A stretch of 64,000 nt of DNA from G963668345 sp965206025 (GTDB lineage Bacteria > Acidobacteriota > Terriglobia > Bryobacterales > UBA6623), in the NCBI GenBank assembly GCA_965206025.1, contig CBDBIU010000004.1, forward strand, positions 310,001 to 374,000, written 5' to 3'. Under the pieces are notes generated by a model that was not told where the DNA came from, made no database searches, and was given only the letters and a program-made list of their open reading frames with translations. Every line of letters begins with the position of its first letter. The stretch's first letter is position 1. Shown one piece after another: positions 25,699-34,112 of the stretch. A program made the position numbers and the translations under genes.

Positions 25699-27146
25699 TT
25701 CGCTATCGCGCGATCGCCTACATCTTGGGACAGTTTCTGTTAGCTCTGGCGGGCACGATGCTTGTCCCCCTGGCCTACGGCTTGGCGGTCGGGGAGTCTG
25801 CTGTCGAGTTGTTCGGGCCCTCGATCGCGATCACCGCTGTCAGCGGTGGCTTGCTATGGGGCTTGGGGTCGCGGCCGGCTCGCGACCTGACTCAGCGCGA
25901 AGGTTTGCTCATGGTCGTTGCCGTTTGGGTGAGCGTCGCGTTTTTCGGCTGTCTTCCTTTCTATTTCTCTCCGGTATTCCCGACCTTCACTGACGCCTTC
26001 TTTGAGGCGACCTCCGGGTTTACAACGACCGGCGCCACGGTCTTGGACAAAGTCGAGGCCCTGCCCAACCCATTGCAGTTGTGGCGCTGCTTCTCCCACT
26101 GGCTCGGCGGCATGGGCATCGTGGTGTTGGGAATTGCCGTTTTACCGTTGGTGGGTCACGGTGGCATGCAACTTTACCGTGCCGAGTTCTCGGGCGCGAA
26201 GTCAGAAAAGCTGCAACCGCGGATTACCGAAACGGCCCTGTCGTTATGGAAGATCTACGCCGCCTTGACCGTAGCCGAGTTTGTCGCCCTGCTATCGGCC
26301 GGCATGAATAGTTTCGACGCGATCTGCCACACGTTTTCCTCGGTTGCCACTGGCGGGTTTTCTACCCGCACGGCCAGCATTGGCGCGTTTGAAAGTCCCC
26401 TGATCGAGTACATCGTCATCGGGTTCATGCTACTGGGCGGGATCAGCTTCGTGCAGCATTACCGGCTGTGGGTAGAAAGGCGGCCTCGCAGCTTCTTCTC
26501 AGATGTCGAGGTCCGATATTACCTTCTGCTGGTCGCCGCGGCGACGGCTGTCATCTTCATCACGCTAGTCATCGATAGCGGCTACAGCCCGTCACTGGCT
26601 TTCCGGCGTGCCTGGTTTCAGGTAAGTGCCATTCTAACGGGGACCGGTCTCGTGACCGACAATTTCGAAGTTTGGCATCCGCTCCCGCAATTGCTGCTTC
26701 TGGCGCTCATGTTCATCGGCGGCTGCACGGGGTCCACCACCGGGGGTCTAAAAACTTCCCGCATCTTGTTGCTGGCGCGCGTGGTGGACCGCGAGTTCAA
26801 ACGGATGGTCGAGCGTCACGGTGTGTTCGCCGTGCGGCTGGGTAATCAAGTGATTCGTGAGTCAACGATTCAGAGTCTTCTCAACTTGATCTATCTCGCC
26901 TTCGTCGTGAACTTTGTCTCTTGCGTATTGCTGGCGGCGATGGGTGTTGACGTTTTTACGTCGATCGCCGCCGTGGCGGCCTCGATGTTCAATATCGGCC
27001 CTGGTCTAGGCGGTGTAGGCCCGCTCGAGAACTACGGACATCTGCCGCTGTTGGCGAAATGGGTTCTTGCCGGCTGCATGATCGCCGGCCGGCTGGAATT
27101 CTATACCGTGCTGGTCATCTTCACCCCAGCTTTCTGGCGCAAGTAG
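25695..27146 (+). CDS. trkH: Trk system potassium uptake protein TrkH
   Basis: This 483-residue membrane protein starts at GTG 25695 inside the trkA stop. It has the four pore-loop repeats expected of TrkH/KtrB: ATSGFTTTGAT, SVATGGFST, ILTGTGLV and NIGPGLGGVG, each with the filter glycine. About ten membrane helices surround them, and HWLGGMGIVVLG and CTGSTTGGLKTSR are further family motifs. Together with TrkA it forms a constitutive potassium importer. No regulator or third gene follows. Confidence 0.95.
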   Translation: MIRYRAIAYILGQFLLALAGTMLVPLAYGLAVGESAVELFGPSIAITAVSGGLLWGLGSRPARDLTQREGLLMVVAVWVSVAFFGCLPFYFSPVFPTFTDAFFEATSGFTTTGATVLDKVEALPNPLQLWRCFSHWLGGMGIVVLGIAVLPLVGHGGMQLYRAEFSGAKSEKLQPRITETALSLWKIYAALTVAEFVALLSAGMNSFDAICHTFSSVATGGFSTRTASIGAFESPLIEYIVIGFMLLGGISFVQHYRLWVERRPRSFFSDVEVRYYLLLVAAATAVIFITLVIDSGYSPSLAFRRAWFQVSAILTGTGLVTDNFEVWHPLPQLLLLALMFIGGCTGSTTGGLKTSRILLLARVVDREFKRMVERHGVFAVRLGNQVIRESTIQSLLNLIYLAFVVNFVSCVLLAAMGVDVFTSIAAVAASMFNIGPGLGGVGPLENYGHLPLLAKWVLAGCMIAGRLEFYTVLVIFTPAFWRK

Positions 27147-27286
27147 GGTTCCAGAAAATCCTCCGCCCGCCTGGGGATCATCCGCTCGGTTTCTCAACCT
27201 TTCCACGGCTCCGTCGTTTCCACAGCCTGTATGATTTTGTGGCGCACGCATTGTCGCGTGAGTCATGCGCCAACCGAGGTCCGGAC

Positions 27287-27346
27287 GTGGCGCACGCGTT
27301 CTTGCGCGCCGTGTCGCCACGAATGGCGACATCGAGTCCCGTGGCA
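27287..27346 (+). repeat. GTGGCGC double-hairpin repeat, copy 3
   Basis: Leader GTGGCGC (27287-27293) is followed by an imperfect GC-rich hairpin, GCCG, then a perfect 8-bp hairpin TGTCGCCA-CGAA-TGGCGACA (27312-27331) and TCGAGTCCC. A second TGTGGCGC with the hairpin CACGC-ATTGTC-GCGTG lies just upstream (27238-27260). Together they fill much of the 354-bp gap before the receiver gene. Confidence 0.6.
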
Positions 27347-27500
27347 ACTCACGTTCTCGCCGCGCCACGGTTCGACGGTTGGATTGGCCTACCTCCGAAG
27401 CCGGCTCCGTCTCAAGGGCTTCATGTTTTCAGTGGCCCGGCTGATCAGATTCATGTAGCGCCGGAGCGCCGAAAAGGGTGCCGCCGCACGGAGGAGAGAT

Positions 27501-27874
27501 ATGCCCAAGATTCTCATTGTTGACGATTCTTCATTCCAGAGACGCCTGATTCGACGCGCCTTGGGTCCCTTGGCAGAGGACACGATCGAGGCCGGCGACG
27601 GAAGGGCCGCGATCGAGCTTCTGCAACACGAGTCGCCGGACGTCATACTCCTCGACCTGCTGATGCCGGAACTCGACGGCTTCCAGGTGCTGGCGCAGCT
27701 GCAGGAAAAACAGTGCCCATTCCGCGAGTCGTGCTTACCGCGGACGTTCAGGACACTGCGACCGAGCGCTGCCGGGAGCTCGGCGCGTTCGACGTTATCC
27801 ACAAACCGCCAAGCGCAGAAAAGCTGCAAGGCGTCCTGGAACGTGCGTTGTCCATCCAACGGGTGCAAGCGTGA
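27501..27874 (+). pseudogene. Single-domain response regulator with a one-base frameshift
   Basis: From ATG 27501 (GGAGAG upstream) the receiver domain is clear: ILIVDDSSFQRR, phospho-acceptor Asp in VILLDLLMPELDG. At the A5 run 27706-27710 (AAAAAC) the frame is lost. Reading one base back gives VPIPRVVLTADVQDTATERC, then the conserved Lys segment FDVIHKPPS, and TGA at 27872-27874, exactly overlapping the next start codon (GTGA). The intact operon junction implies that the gene was functional very recently, or that one A is missing from the sequence. Restored length is about 124 residues. It would serve as the phospho-acceptor for the kinase two genes downstream. Confidence 0.7.
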
Positions 27875-28503
27875 ACGTCTCGACGGAAGAAACCGACGCT
27901 CTTCGAGAACTCATCAACATCGGTGTCGGCCGTGCCGCCGGGGCGCTCAACGACATGGTCGGAGCGCATGTCGAGCTCCGCGTGCCCTCGGTTCGCCTCG
28001 TTTCTACCGCCGACATCGGAGAAATCGTCGGGTCGATTGAGGAGAAAACGTTGGCGGCGGTTCGGCTGGGTTTCTCGGGCGAAATCGAAGGCACGGCTGA
28101 ACTCGTGTTTCCGGCCGATAGCGCTTCCAAGCTGGTCACCTTGCTGACGGGCGAGGAACTTGGAGCGCCGGATCTCGACAGTCTAAGAGCCGGCACGCTC
28201 ACCGAGGTGGGAAACATCCTGCTGAACGGGGTCATGGGATCGATCACCAATGTGTTGGAGCAGCGAATCAGCTACCAGCTTCCGACCTACAGCGCAGAGA
28301 CGCCGGAGGATCTCTTCCGAGCTGTCCGTTCGCAGGCCGACGGAGCCGTCCTGCTGGCAAAGACTCAGTTCCTCGTGGCACAGAGTCACTTCTCGCTGGA
28401 GCAGGAGAAAATCGAGGGCGAAGTAACTCTGTTGTTTGGAATGGGTTCTTTTCAGTCCTTGGTAAAACGTATCCACCAAATGCATGAGGAGCTCTCCGTT
28501 TAG
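27871..28503 (+). CDS. CheC/CheX-family phosphatase
   Basis: The 210-residue protein starts at GTG 27871. It has the first CheC phosphatase helix D-x3-E-x2-N (DALRELINIGVGRAAGALN, residues 9-27) and a second one (LTEVGNILLNGVMGSI, about 111-126) where the leading acidic/Ser residue is missing, so one active centre may be weaker. CheC proteins dephosphorylate CheY-P and related receivers. Here the receiver is the overlapping gene upstream, and no other chemotaxis or flagellar gene lies in the window. This points to a signalling module outside classical chemotaxis. Confidence 0.8.
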   Translation: MNVSTEETDALRELINIGVGRAAGALNDMVGAHVELRVPSVRLVSTADIGEIVGSIEEKTLAAVRLGFSGEIEGTAELVFPADSASKLVTLLTGEELGAPDLDSLRAGTLTEVGNILLNGVMGSITNVLEQRISYQLPTYSAETPEDLFRAVRSQADGAVLLAKTQFLVAQSHFSLEQEKIEGEVTLLFGMGSFQSLVKRIHQMHEELSV

Positions 28504-28515
28504 AGGAAGGGTGGT

Positions 28516-29676
28516 TTGGAGCCGGCTGGAGGCAAAAATTTCGCCCTCTTGGATCATTTGCCTTTGGGCGTGTTCGTCTTGCGCCCTGACGGCACGGTGG
28601 CCGAGTGGAACCGGTGTCTTGAGCAGTGGACGCGAATTGCACGCGCGGACATCCTAGACCGGCAGATCGGCGATTTCTGCGAGCCGTTGTGCCGGCCGCA
28701 ATATCAGCGGCGGCTCGAAGCCGTTTTCCAGGCCGGGGCGCCGCTTATTCTCTCCTCGCAACTCCACGGTGAGATCATCCCGTCCGTGTTGCCCGACGGC
28801 TGTCCGCGGATTCAGCAGGCGATGGTCACCGCGCTTCCACAGAGCGAATCGGGCGATTACTGGGCCCTATTCGCGATTCAGGACGTGACGGACTTGACTC
28901 ACCGCATTCAGGCCTACCGTGAAATGCGCGATGAGGCGTTTCGGGCCAAAAAGCTGGCCGAGCAGAAGGCGGAAGATCTCAAGGCGGCACAGGGCGAGCT
29001 CGAGCAGTTTGTCTATGGAGCCTCCCATGACCTCAAAGAACCGGTTCGAACGCTGATCTCCTTTGGCGCCTTGCTCGTCCGACATGCCGGGGACGACCTC
29101 AACGAGGCTGCCCGGGAGGATATCGGCCACATCCAAGCGGCTGCGCGAAGGTTGCAGACTCTGATCACCGATTTGCTGGAGCTTTCGCAAGCCGGCCGCA
29201 AACCCATGCAGCCGACCCGAGTGTCGCTGCAGCAGTGTTTTGACGAAGCGCTTCAGAGCCTGGCCAGGCGCGTTGAAGAAACCTCCGCCTCCATCCGCTC
29301 GGCTCCTCTGCCCGAAGTCTTGGGTGAGTCTACCTTATTGTCCTTGATGTTTCAGAACCTGCTCGGCAACGCCATGAAGTTCGTCCCTCCGGGGGTGCGG
29401 CCCCGGATCGAAGTAACCGCTGACAAAGACAGTTCGAAATGGACAGTGGGCATCCAAGATAACGGCATCGGCATACCCGAGGAATACGTTGGCCAGATCT
29501 TCCAACCCTTCCAACGGCTGCATGGAGTAGCCGAATACGAGGGCAGCGGGGTCGGACTTGCGATCTGCAAAAAGGCGATTGAACGCCATGGCGGCGCCAT
29601 TTGGGTGGAATCGCAACCAGGGCAGGGGGCACACTTTCGGTTTACCCTGCCCGTGGTGGAAGAGAACGGAAGGTAG
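28516..29676 (+). CDS. PAS-domain sensor histidine kinase
   Basis: The start is probably TTG 28516 behind AGGAAGG; no ATG precedes the PAS domain. The 386-residue product has a PAS domain (about 10-130, LLDHLPLGVFVLRPDGTVAEWN), a coiled coil (about 130-165), a HisKA domain with phospho-acceptor His in YGASHDLKEPVRTL, and a HATPase domain (LLGNAMKF, DNGIGIPEEY, GSGVGLAICKK). No membrane helix: it senses a cytoplasmic signal. The HisKA type is that of phytochrome-like kinases. It is the third gene of the receiver/CheC/kinase operon, 12 bp after the CheC stop. Confidence 0.85.
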   Translation: MEPAGGKNFALLDHLPLGVFVLRPDGTVAEWNRCLEQWTRIARADILDRQIGDFCEPLCRPQYQRRLEAVFQAGAPLILSSQLHGEIIPSVLPDGCPRIQQAMVTALPQSESGDYWALFAIQDVTDLTHRIQAYREMRDEAFRAKKLAEQKAEDLKAAQGELEQFVYGASHDLKEPVRTLISFGALLVRHAGDDLNEAAREDIGHIQAAARRLQTLITDLLELSQAGRKPMQPTRVSLQQCFDEALQSLARRVEETSASIRSAPLPEVLGESTLLSLMFQNLLGNAMKFVPPGVRPRIEVTADKDSSKWTVGIQDNGIGIPEEYVGQIFQPFQRLHGVAEYEGSGVGLAICKKAIERHGGAIWVESQPGQGAHFRFTLPVVEENGR

Positions 29677-29680
29677 CCCG

Positions 29681-29724
29681 TGACGCGGGCCGTGTCGCCA
29701 TGCGTAGCGACATCGCGTCCCGTC
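29681..29724 (+). repeat. Double-hairpin repeat, degenerate copy 4
   Basis: CCGTGTCGCCATGCGTAGCG then ACATCGCGTCCCG: hairpin TGTCGC/GCGACA (29693-29698 and 29707-29712) with the same tail as copy 3. The GTGGCGC leader is not conserved. Confidence 0.45.
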
Positions 29725-29788
29725 CCCCCATTTGATCGGGTCGGGCCCCGGGACAAGAAATTTTGGGCGTCACGAGACCTCATCCGCA

Positions 29789-29945
29789 CCCTTGGGGGGC
29801 GGCTTCCGTCAAGCACTCCCAAGGACGTTTGAACCTCGGTGTCCCAACATCACGAGAGCCGAGACAGCGCCGCGCGCGTGAGCCCGCAGGCCCGCACCCT
29901 TGGGGGCACGGCTCTGTCGGGTTGTTGCCTGCTCTGTGGCGTGGT
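29789..29945 (+). repeat. GC-rich repeat family 4
   Basis: CCCGCACCC-TTGGGGGCACGG then CTCTGTCGGGTTGTTGCCTG (29891-29932) closely matches 34223-34261 and 60796-60834. Together with copy 4 of the double hairpin it fills the 316-bp gap 29677-29992, in which no gene is supported. Confidence 0.5.
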
Positions 29946-29992
29946 TCGACCGTCAGGTGGTGAAGAAGGCGGGCCGATTGAGACGCCAATCC

Positions 29993-31723
29993 TCACTCGA
30001 CGACAAGCTCATGGACATCATACTTCACCATTTCTTGGGGCAGAAAAGTCGTGTATAGGCCGACGACTCTGTCCGGCCCCGCCTGATAGTCGAGGCGCAG
30101 TCCCAAGCTCACCGATGCAGGGCCGTTGGTGGAGATTTTTTCCACCTCATGCAGCAGCTCCTCGGCTTTGTCGCGGGCCTCGGAATAGATGGCCAGCCTC
30201 AGCTCCACCTCCTTGATCCGGGAGGGGTCGATTCCGGTGTCCCAGGGGTAGAGAGCATTGACGCCGATGAAATCGACCCGCAGATCCGACTCGGGGACAC
30301 CGTGAACCGACGTCATCCTTTTAACGATCACGTCGGCCGCCAGCCTCGCTCTGGCGTAGGCGCCGGTTCCGCCGTAGCAGACCCGCCCCACAGCCACAAA
30401 ACCCTCCAGGCCCCCGAGAAATATCTTTACCGTGGGAGGCTTGGGATGGCCCGTCGTTCCGCTGACACTGACTCGATCCGGCCCTACCTGCTTGAACTCA
30501 GTCGTGGTGAAATCGACGATGCCGTCGTTGTGCTTGTAGTCGGCCGGATCGTGAAGCTCGTAGAGAAGTTGCTCCGTGCAGGTGCGCTCGGACACCTCTC
30601 CGCCGGTACCGGGAAGCTTCGTGATGGTGGCGTCTCCGTTCGCTTGCACTTCGGCGATCGGAAAACCTATGTGCTCGGGGTGCGGCACTTCCTTCCATCC
30701 GGGGTCGGCGTAGTAGCCGCCCGAGAGCTGGGCGGCGCACTCCATCAGATGTCCGATGCCCAGACCCTTCGCTACCAGATCCCAGTCATCGAGCGCCCAG
30801 TCGAACTCGTAGGCCATCGGCGCCATGAATTGGGTCGCGTCGCCGGCCCGGCTCGTCATCACGATGTCCGCGCCGCGCCGCAGTCCCTCGATGATGAGTG
30901 GTGCGCTCTGGTAGGCTTGGGCCCCTACCAGCTTGTCGCCGAGCGCCGAGGCCGGCTTGCCCGTCTCAACCACGATCGGGTCAACCTCTTTGATGAGGTC
31001 GAGGATGCTGTCGGGCAGGAAATAAACTACTTTGATACCTTTGATTCCGAAATCCCCGCAGACTTTCTCGATCAAACGAACCGTTCCCTCCAAGTCCGCG
31101 CTTCCCCCGTTGTTGATAATCTTGACCCCGTTTTTGACACACGCCGGAAGGACGGCCCGCAGCTTCGCCTCGAGAAGGACGTCGTAGCCGATACCGCCTC
31201 GCGTTTTCCTCTCGGCGGCCTCGACATACTGTTTTTCGGACTGAGAATCGAAGATCAAGTAGTCGACCTCCCCGCTTTCAGCCAGTTCCAGGGAAGCATC
31301 GAGGCGCTCCACGAAAGCCGCTGAACCCGCTCCCAGGCGAATAGAGGTCTTCTCATCCGCGGTTTTCGCAGTCGCTTGCCTAGGACGCTGTTGGTGGAGC
31401 GCCGGCGGGGCTTCGATTTCCATTTCCAATAGAATGGCGCTGAAACCCTTTCCGTGAGCGTCAATTTTCAGGGAGCGGCTCACGCCTCCCCCGAGCGCGT
31501 TGTGTATGACGAAGTTCAAAGCACCGACCCTGGGAAGTTCGTGGCGTTCGACGGGTCCCGGCGCGACGGGTTCAAAGTGCTTGGCAACCGCTTCGGCGGT
31601 GACGTGGCGTTTCACCCACTCGTAGTGGGCTTGATCGTAGACGACGAGACCCACGTTGGCGATGTCCCCCTTATCTCCCGCCCGGGAGTGGCAAATTTGG
31701 CGCAGTCTGACGCGTTCAGCCAT
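29993..31723 (-). CDS. AtuA-like protein with reversed domain order (AtuA-C then DUF1446)
   Basis: The 576-residue protein starts at ATG 31723 behind GGAGGAG. Residues 1-105 match the small AtuA C-terminal-type domain (RAGDKGDIANVGLVVYD, ALNFVIHNALGGGVSRS). After an Ala/Gln/Lys linker (about 106-125) comes the large DUF1446/AtuA domain: GAGSAAFVERLDA, INNGGSADLEG, GGYYADPGWKEVP and the ATITKLPGTGGEVS segment. In AtuA proteins the small domain usually follows the large one or is a separate gene. AtuA belongs to acyclic terpene (citronellol/geraniol) catabolism, but the exact reaction is not established and the neighbours here give no support for that pathway. Confidence 0.75.
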   Translation of the reverse strand: MAERVRLRQICHSRAGDKGDIANVGLVVYDQAHYEWVKRHVTAEAVAKHFEPVAPGPVERHELPRVGALNFVIHNALGGGVSRSLKIDAHGKGFSAILLEMEIEAPPALHQQRPRQATAKTADEKTSIRLGAGSAAFVERLDASLELAESGEVDYLIFDSQSEKQYVEAAERKTRGGIGYDVLLEAKLRAVLPACVKNGVKIINNGGSADLEGTVRLIEKVCGDFGIKGIKVVYFLPDSILDLIKEVDPIVVETGKPASALGDKLVGAQAYQSAPLIIEGLRRGADIVMTSRAGDATQFMAPMAYEFDWALDDWDLVAKGLGIGHLMECAAQLSGGYYADPGWKEVPHPEHIGFPIAEVQANGDATITKLPGTGGEVSERTCTEQLLYELHDPADYKHNDGIVDFTTTEFKQVGPDRVSVSGTTGHPKPPTVKIFLGGLEGFVAVGRVCYGGTGAYARARLAADVIVKRMTSVHGVPESDLRVDFIGVNALYPWDTGIDPSRIKEVELRLAIYSEARDKAEELLHEVEKISTNGPASVSLGLRLDYQAGPDRVVGLYTTFLPQEMVKYDVHELVVE

Positions 31724-31969
31724 GTGCGGTAGTCCTCCTCCGATTGGACAACTGTATCATCATTGCCAGGGCTCGCCGCAGGTAGGTCGGGATCGCTTTC
31801 GCGCCAAGCGGTTTTCGTCCGCGGGGTTGGCGCGGAGAATATGGGGGGGGAACAGGGAACTGTGCAGGCCCTCACCCCAAGGCGCCGCCACAGATTCTCA
31901 CGACGTATCTGGCGAATATGTAGCACGGACGGGGCTTGGTCCTCAGGGCAGCGAGCTCCGCGCCGGGGG

Positions 31970-32015
31970 TATCGGTAAGAGTACCGACACGGCAGGTCTG
32001 GGGACCTGCGCCACA
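31970..32015 (-). repeat. GTGGCGC double-hairpin repeat, copy 5
   Basis: On the minus strand: TGTGGCGC leader (32015-32008), hairpin GCAGGTC-CCCA-GACCTGC (32009-31992), then CGTG and hairpin TCGGTA-CTCT-TACCGA (31987-31972). Both stems are perfect and unrelated in sequence to those of the other copies. Confidence 0.65.
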
Positions 32016-32071
32016 AGGGCTGTTGTCGGCTTACGCTCGGAGCTGCAAAGTTGGGCTTGGCCCTCTGCTGT

Positions 32072-32118
32072 TGTGGCGCGGACGCTTACGTCTGCCGCGT
32101 CGACATTCTTGTCGACGC
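32072..32118 (+). repeat. GTGGCGC double-hairpin repeat, copy 6
   Basis: TGTGGCGC leader (32072-32079), hairpin GCGGACG-CTTA-CGTCTGC (32078-32095, one G-T pair), then hairpin GCGTCGACA-TTCT-TGTCGACGC (32097-32118, perfect 9-bp stem). With copy 5, in inverted orientation 57 bp away, it dominates the 415-bp gap between the AtuA-like gene and menG/ubiE. Confidence 0.65.
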
Positions 32119-32138
32119 CTGGGGGAGACATGGCGCGT

Positions 32139-32900
32139 TCACTTATAACCAAGGTGCAGCACGGAGATCCCCCCGGTAAGAGCGTGAACCTCCACCCGTC
32201 CGAAGCCGAACGACCTCATCTGGGTCGCCAGCTGATCCGGCTCCAAGAACTCTCGCACCGAGTGCTGTAGGTAGGAATAGGCGTGTCCCGAGCCCGAGAT
32301 CGTGTTGCCGAGCCGTGGGAGAATGCGGCGGAAGTAAAACTCGAACAGGGGCCCCCAAATTCGGTTCTTGGGTCGAGAAAACTCCAGAATCGCCAAGCAC
32401 CCGTTCGTCCGCAGCAACCGATTCGCTTCCTGCAAGCCCTTCTGGAAGTTCGCCAGATTCCTGAAGCCCCAAGCGATCGTGATCAAATCCAACGATTCGT
32501 CGGGCAGAGGGATCGCGAGGGCGTCGGCCTCGACCAACACAGAGGGCAACTTTCGCCGGCGCATCTTGCTTTTCGCCCGCGCCAGCATCGGACGGCAGAA
32601 GTCAGCGCCCAAGCCGGGCTTCGCGGCCGCGCCCAGTAGGCGGTTTCGCTCAAGCTCTAGAGAAAGCAGCAGGTCACCGGTACCGCAGCAGAGATCCATC
32701 CAGCAAGTCGAGGGTTCCGCCAGATAATTGCCAACCTCGCGGACCAGCCGCCGCCTCCAGTACTGGTCGATGCGCAAGGAAAGCAGCCGGTTGAGAAGAT
32801 CGTAACGCGGGGCGATCCGTCCGAACATCCCGCGGATAGCGCGGGCTGCCCGCGCTTCATCGCCAGGCTCTACACCGGCTGGAGTGGCCCCTGCGCTCAT
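32139..32900 (-). CDS. ubiE: Demethylmenaquinone/ubiquinone-type C-methyltransferase
   Basis: This 253-residue SAM-dependent methyltransferase has the MenG/UbiE pattern: FGRIAPRYDLLNRLLSL near residue 27, motif I D-L-C-C-G-T-G-D, ADALAIPLPDESLDLITIAWGFRN and the late GGISVLHLGYK. MenG/UbiE performs the C-methylation step of menaquinone or ubiquinone synthesis; in Acidobacteriota menaquinone is the expected product (inference). The start ATG overlaps the aroB stop by 4 bp. The coupling is sensible, since aroB supplies the shikimate route to chorismate, the menaquinone precursor. Confidence 0.9.
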   Translation of the reverse strand: MSAGATPAGVEPGDEARAARAIRGMFGRIAPRYDLLNRLLSLRIDQYWRRRLVREVGNYLAEPSTCWMDLCCGTGDLLLSLELERNRLLGAAAKPGLGADFCRPMLARAKSKMRRRKLPSVLVEADALAIPLPDESLDLITIAWGFRNLANFQKGLQEANRLLRTNGCLAILEFSRPKNRIWGPLFEFYFRRILPRLGNTISGSGHAYSYLQHSVREFLEPDQLATQMRSFGFGRVEVHALTGGISVLHLGYK

Positions 32901-34030
32901 CTGTCAAGCGATTGGCCGGCCGCCGAATACGACGTCCGCGAGACCTCGCCGTGCAGGCTCAAGGCGCTCTCGGCAGCCTCCAAAACCAATCGCGGATCGA
33001 GTTCGCTCACCACGCGAACACGCCCAATCCGCTCGGGCAGAACGAAATGGATTCGTCCACCTATCGTTTTCTTGTCGCCCGTGAGGCGAGCAACCAGCTT
33101 GGCGGCCGAAATCCCTTCCAGACTCGGGATTGGCCCATAGGTGAAGATGACCTCCTCGATGGCCTGTCGCTCCTCGCTCGCCAACAGCCCGGCTGACTCA
33201 GCCAGCCGCGCCGCGGCCGTCATCCCGTAGGCGACGGCCTCTCCGTGCAGCAGGCGCCGGTAGGCGGACTCTGCTTCAAGGGCGTGCCCCAGCGTATGGC
33301 CGTAATTCAAGATCCGCCGCAGGTCCCCTTCACGCTCGTCTTTCGCGACAACCTCCGCCTTGATGCTCACCGATTCAGTAATGATCGACTCCAGGATCTC
33401 CGGCTCGCGGGACAGGACCGCCTCTCGTTGGTCTCGCAGCAAGTCGAAGAGGCTACGGCTCCAGATGATGCCGTACTTGATGACTTCGAACAGCCCGGCG
33501 CGGTATTCGCGCTCCGGTAGGGTCTCGAGTGAAGCCGGATCGATCAGCACCAGCACGGGTTGGTGAAAAGCGCCCAGCAGATTCTTGCCGGCACGCAGGT
33601 TGACGCCGGTTTTGCCTCCGATCGCGGCATCGACTTGCGCCAAAAGCGTCGTGGGAACCTGAACCACATCCACGCCGCGCATATAGGCAGCCGCCAAAAA
33701 GCCGCCAACGTCCCCGGCCACGCCCCCGCCAAACGCCAGCACGCAGGAGCCGCGGTCAGCGCCGGCGGCGTACATTTGGTCGGCCAGCGACTCGATTTGC
33801 TCCAGCCGCTTGCCCTCTTCACCGGCGGGCATCGGGAGGATCGTGGTATCCAGCCCCCCGAGGCCCTTTTCGAAACGCGGCCCCTGATGACGCCAGGCCC
33901 CCTCGTCGGCCACGACAAAGACGCGGCGTCCGCCTGTCAGCGGGCCCAGGTAATCCGAGGCGCGCTCCAACGAACCGCGCTCGACAACCACGTCGTAGCT
34001 CGCCCGAGGTGTCCGGACGGGAATCCGCAT
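32897..34030 (-). CDS. aroB: 3-dehydroquinate synthase
   Basis: ATG 34030 (GAAAGG just upstream) is chosen; the 39 residues before it in the open frame are unrelated. The 377-residue product shows the AroB signatures: FGGGVAGDVGGFLAAAYMRG (NAD-binding), VPTTLLAQVDAAIGGKTGVN, KNLLGAFHQP, E in FEVIKYG, and the zinc-binding NYGHTLGHALE. It converts DAHP to 3-dehydroquinate, step two of the shikimate pathway. No other aro genes are nearby. It overlaps menG/ubiE by 4 bp, making a two-gene operon. Confidence 0.95.
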   Translation of the reverse strand: MRIPVRTPRASYDVVVERGSLERASDYLGPLTGGRRVFVVADEGAWRHQGPRFEKGLGGLDTTILPMPAGEEGKRLEQIESLADQMYAAGADRGSCVLAFGGGVAGDVGGFLAAAYMRGVDVVQVPTTLLAQVDAAIGGKTGVNLRAGKNLLGAFHQPVLVLIDPASLETLPEREYRAGLFEVIKYGIIWSRSLFDLLRDQREAVLSREPEILESIITESVSIKAEVVAKDEREGDLRRILNYGHTLGHALEAESAYRRLLHGEAVAYGMTAAARLAESAGLLASEERQAIEEVIFTYGPIPSLEGISAAKLVARLTGDKKTIGGRIHFVLPERIGRVRVVSELDPRLVLEAAESALSLHGEVSRTSYSAAGQSLDR

Positions 34031-34112
34031 GCCTTTCTTTGTACCATGCTGTCTGTGGGCCCGCCTTGCCGGGCAGGGATCAGCGATTAGGCTTGCCAAG
34101 GTAGTCGTCCCA

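Noticed and set aside
30149..31324. 391-residue frame antisense to the AtuA-like gene
   Set aside because: Shadow; the minus strand carries conserved AtuA motifs.
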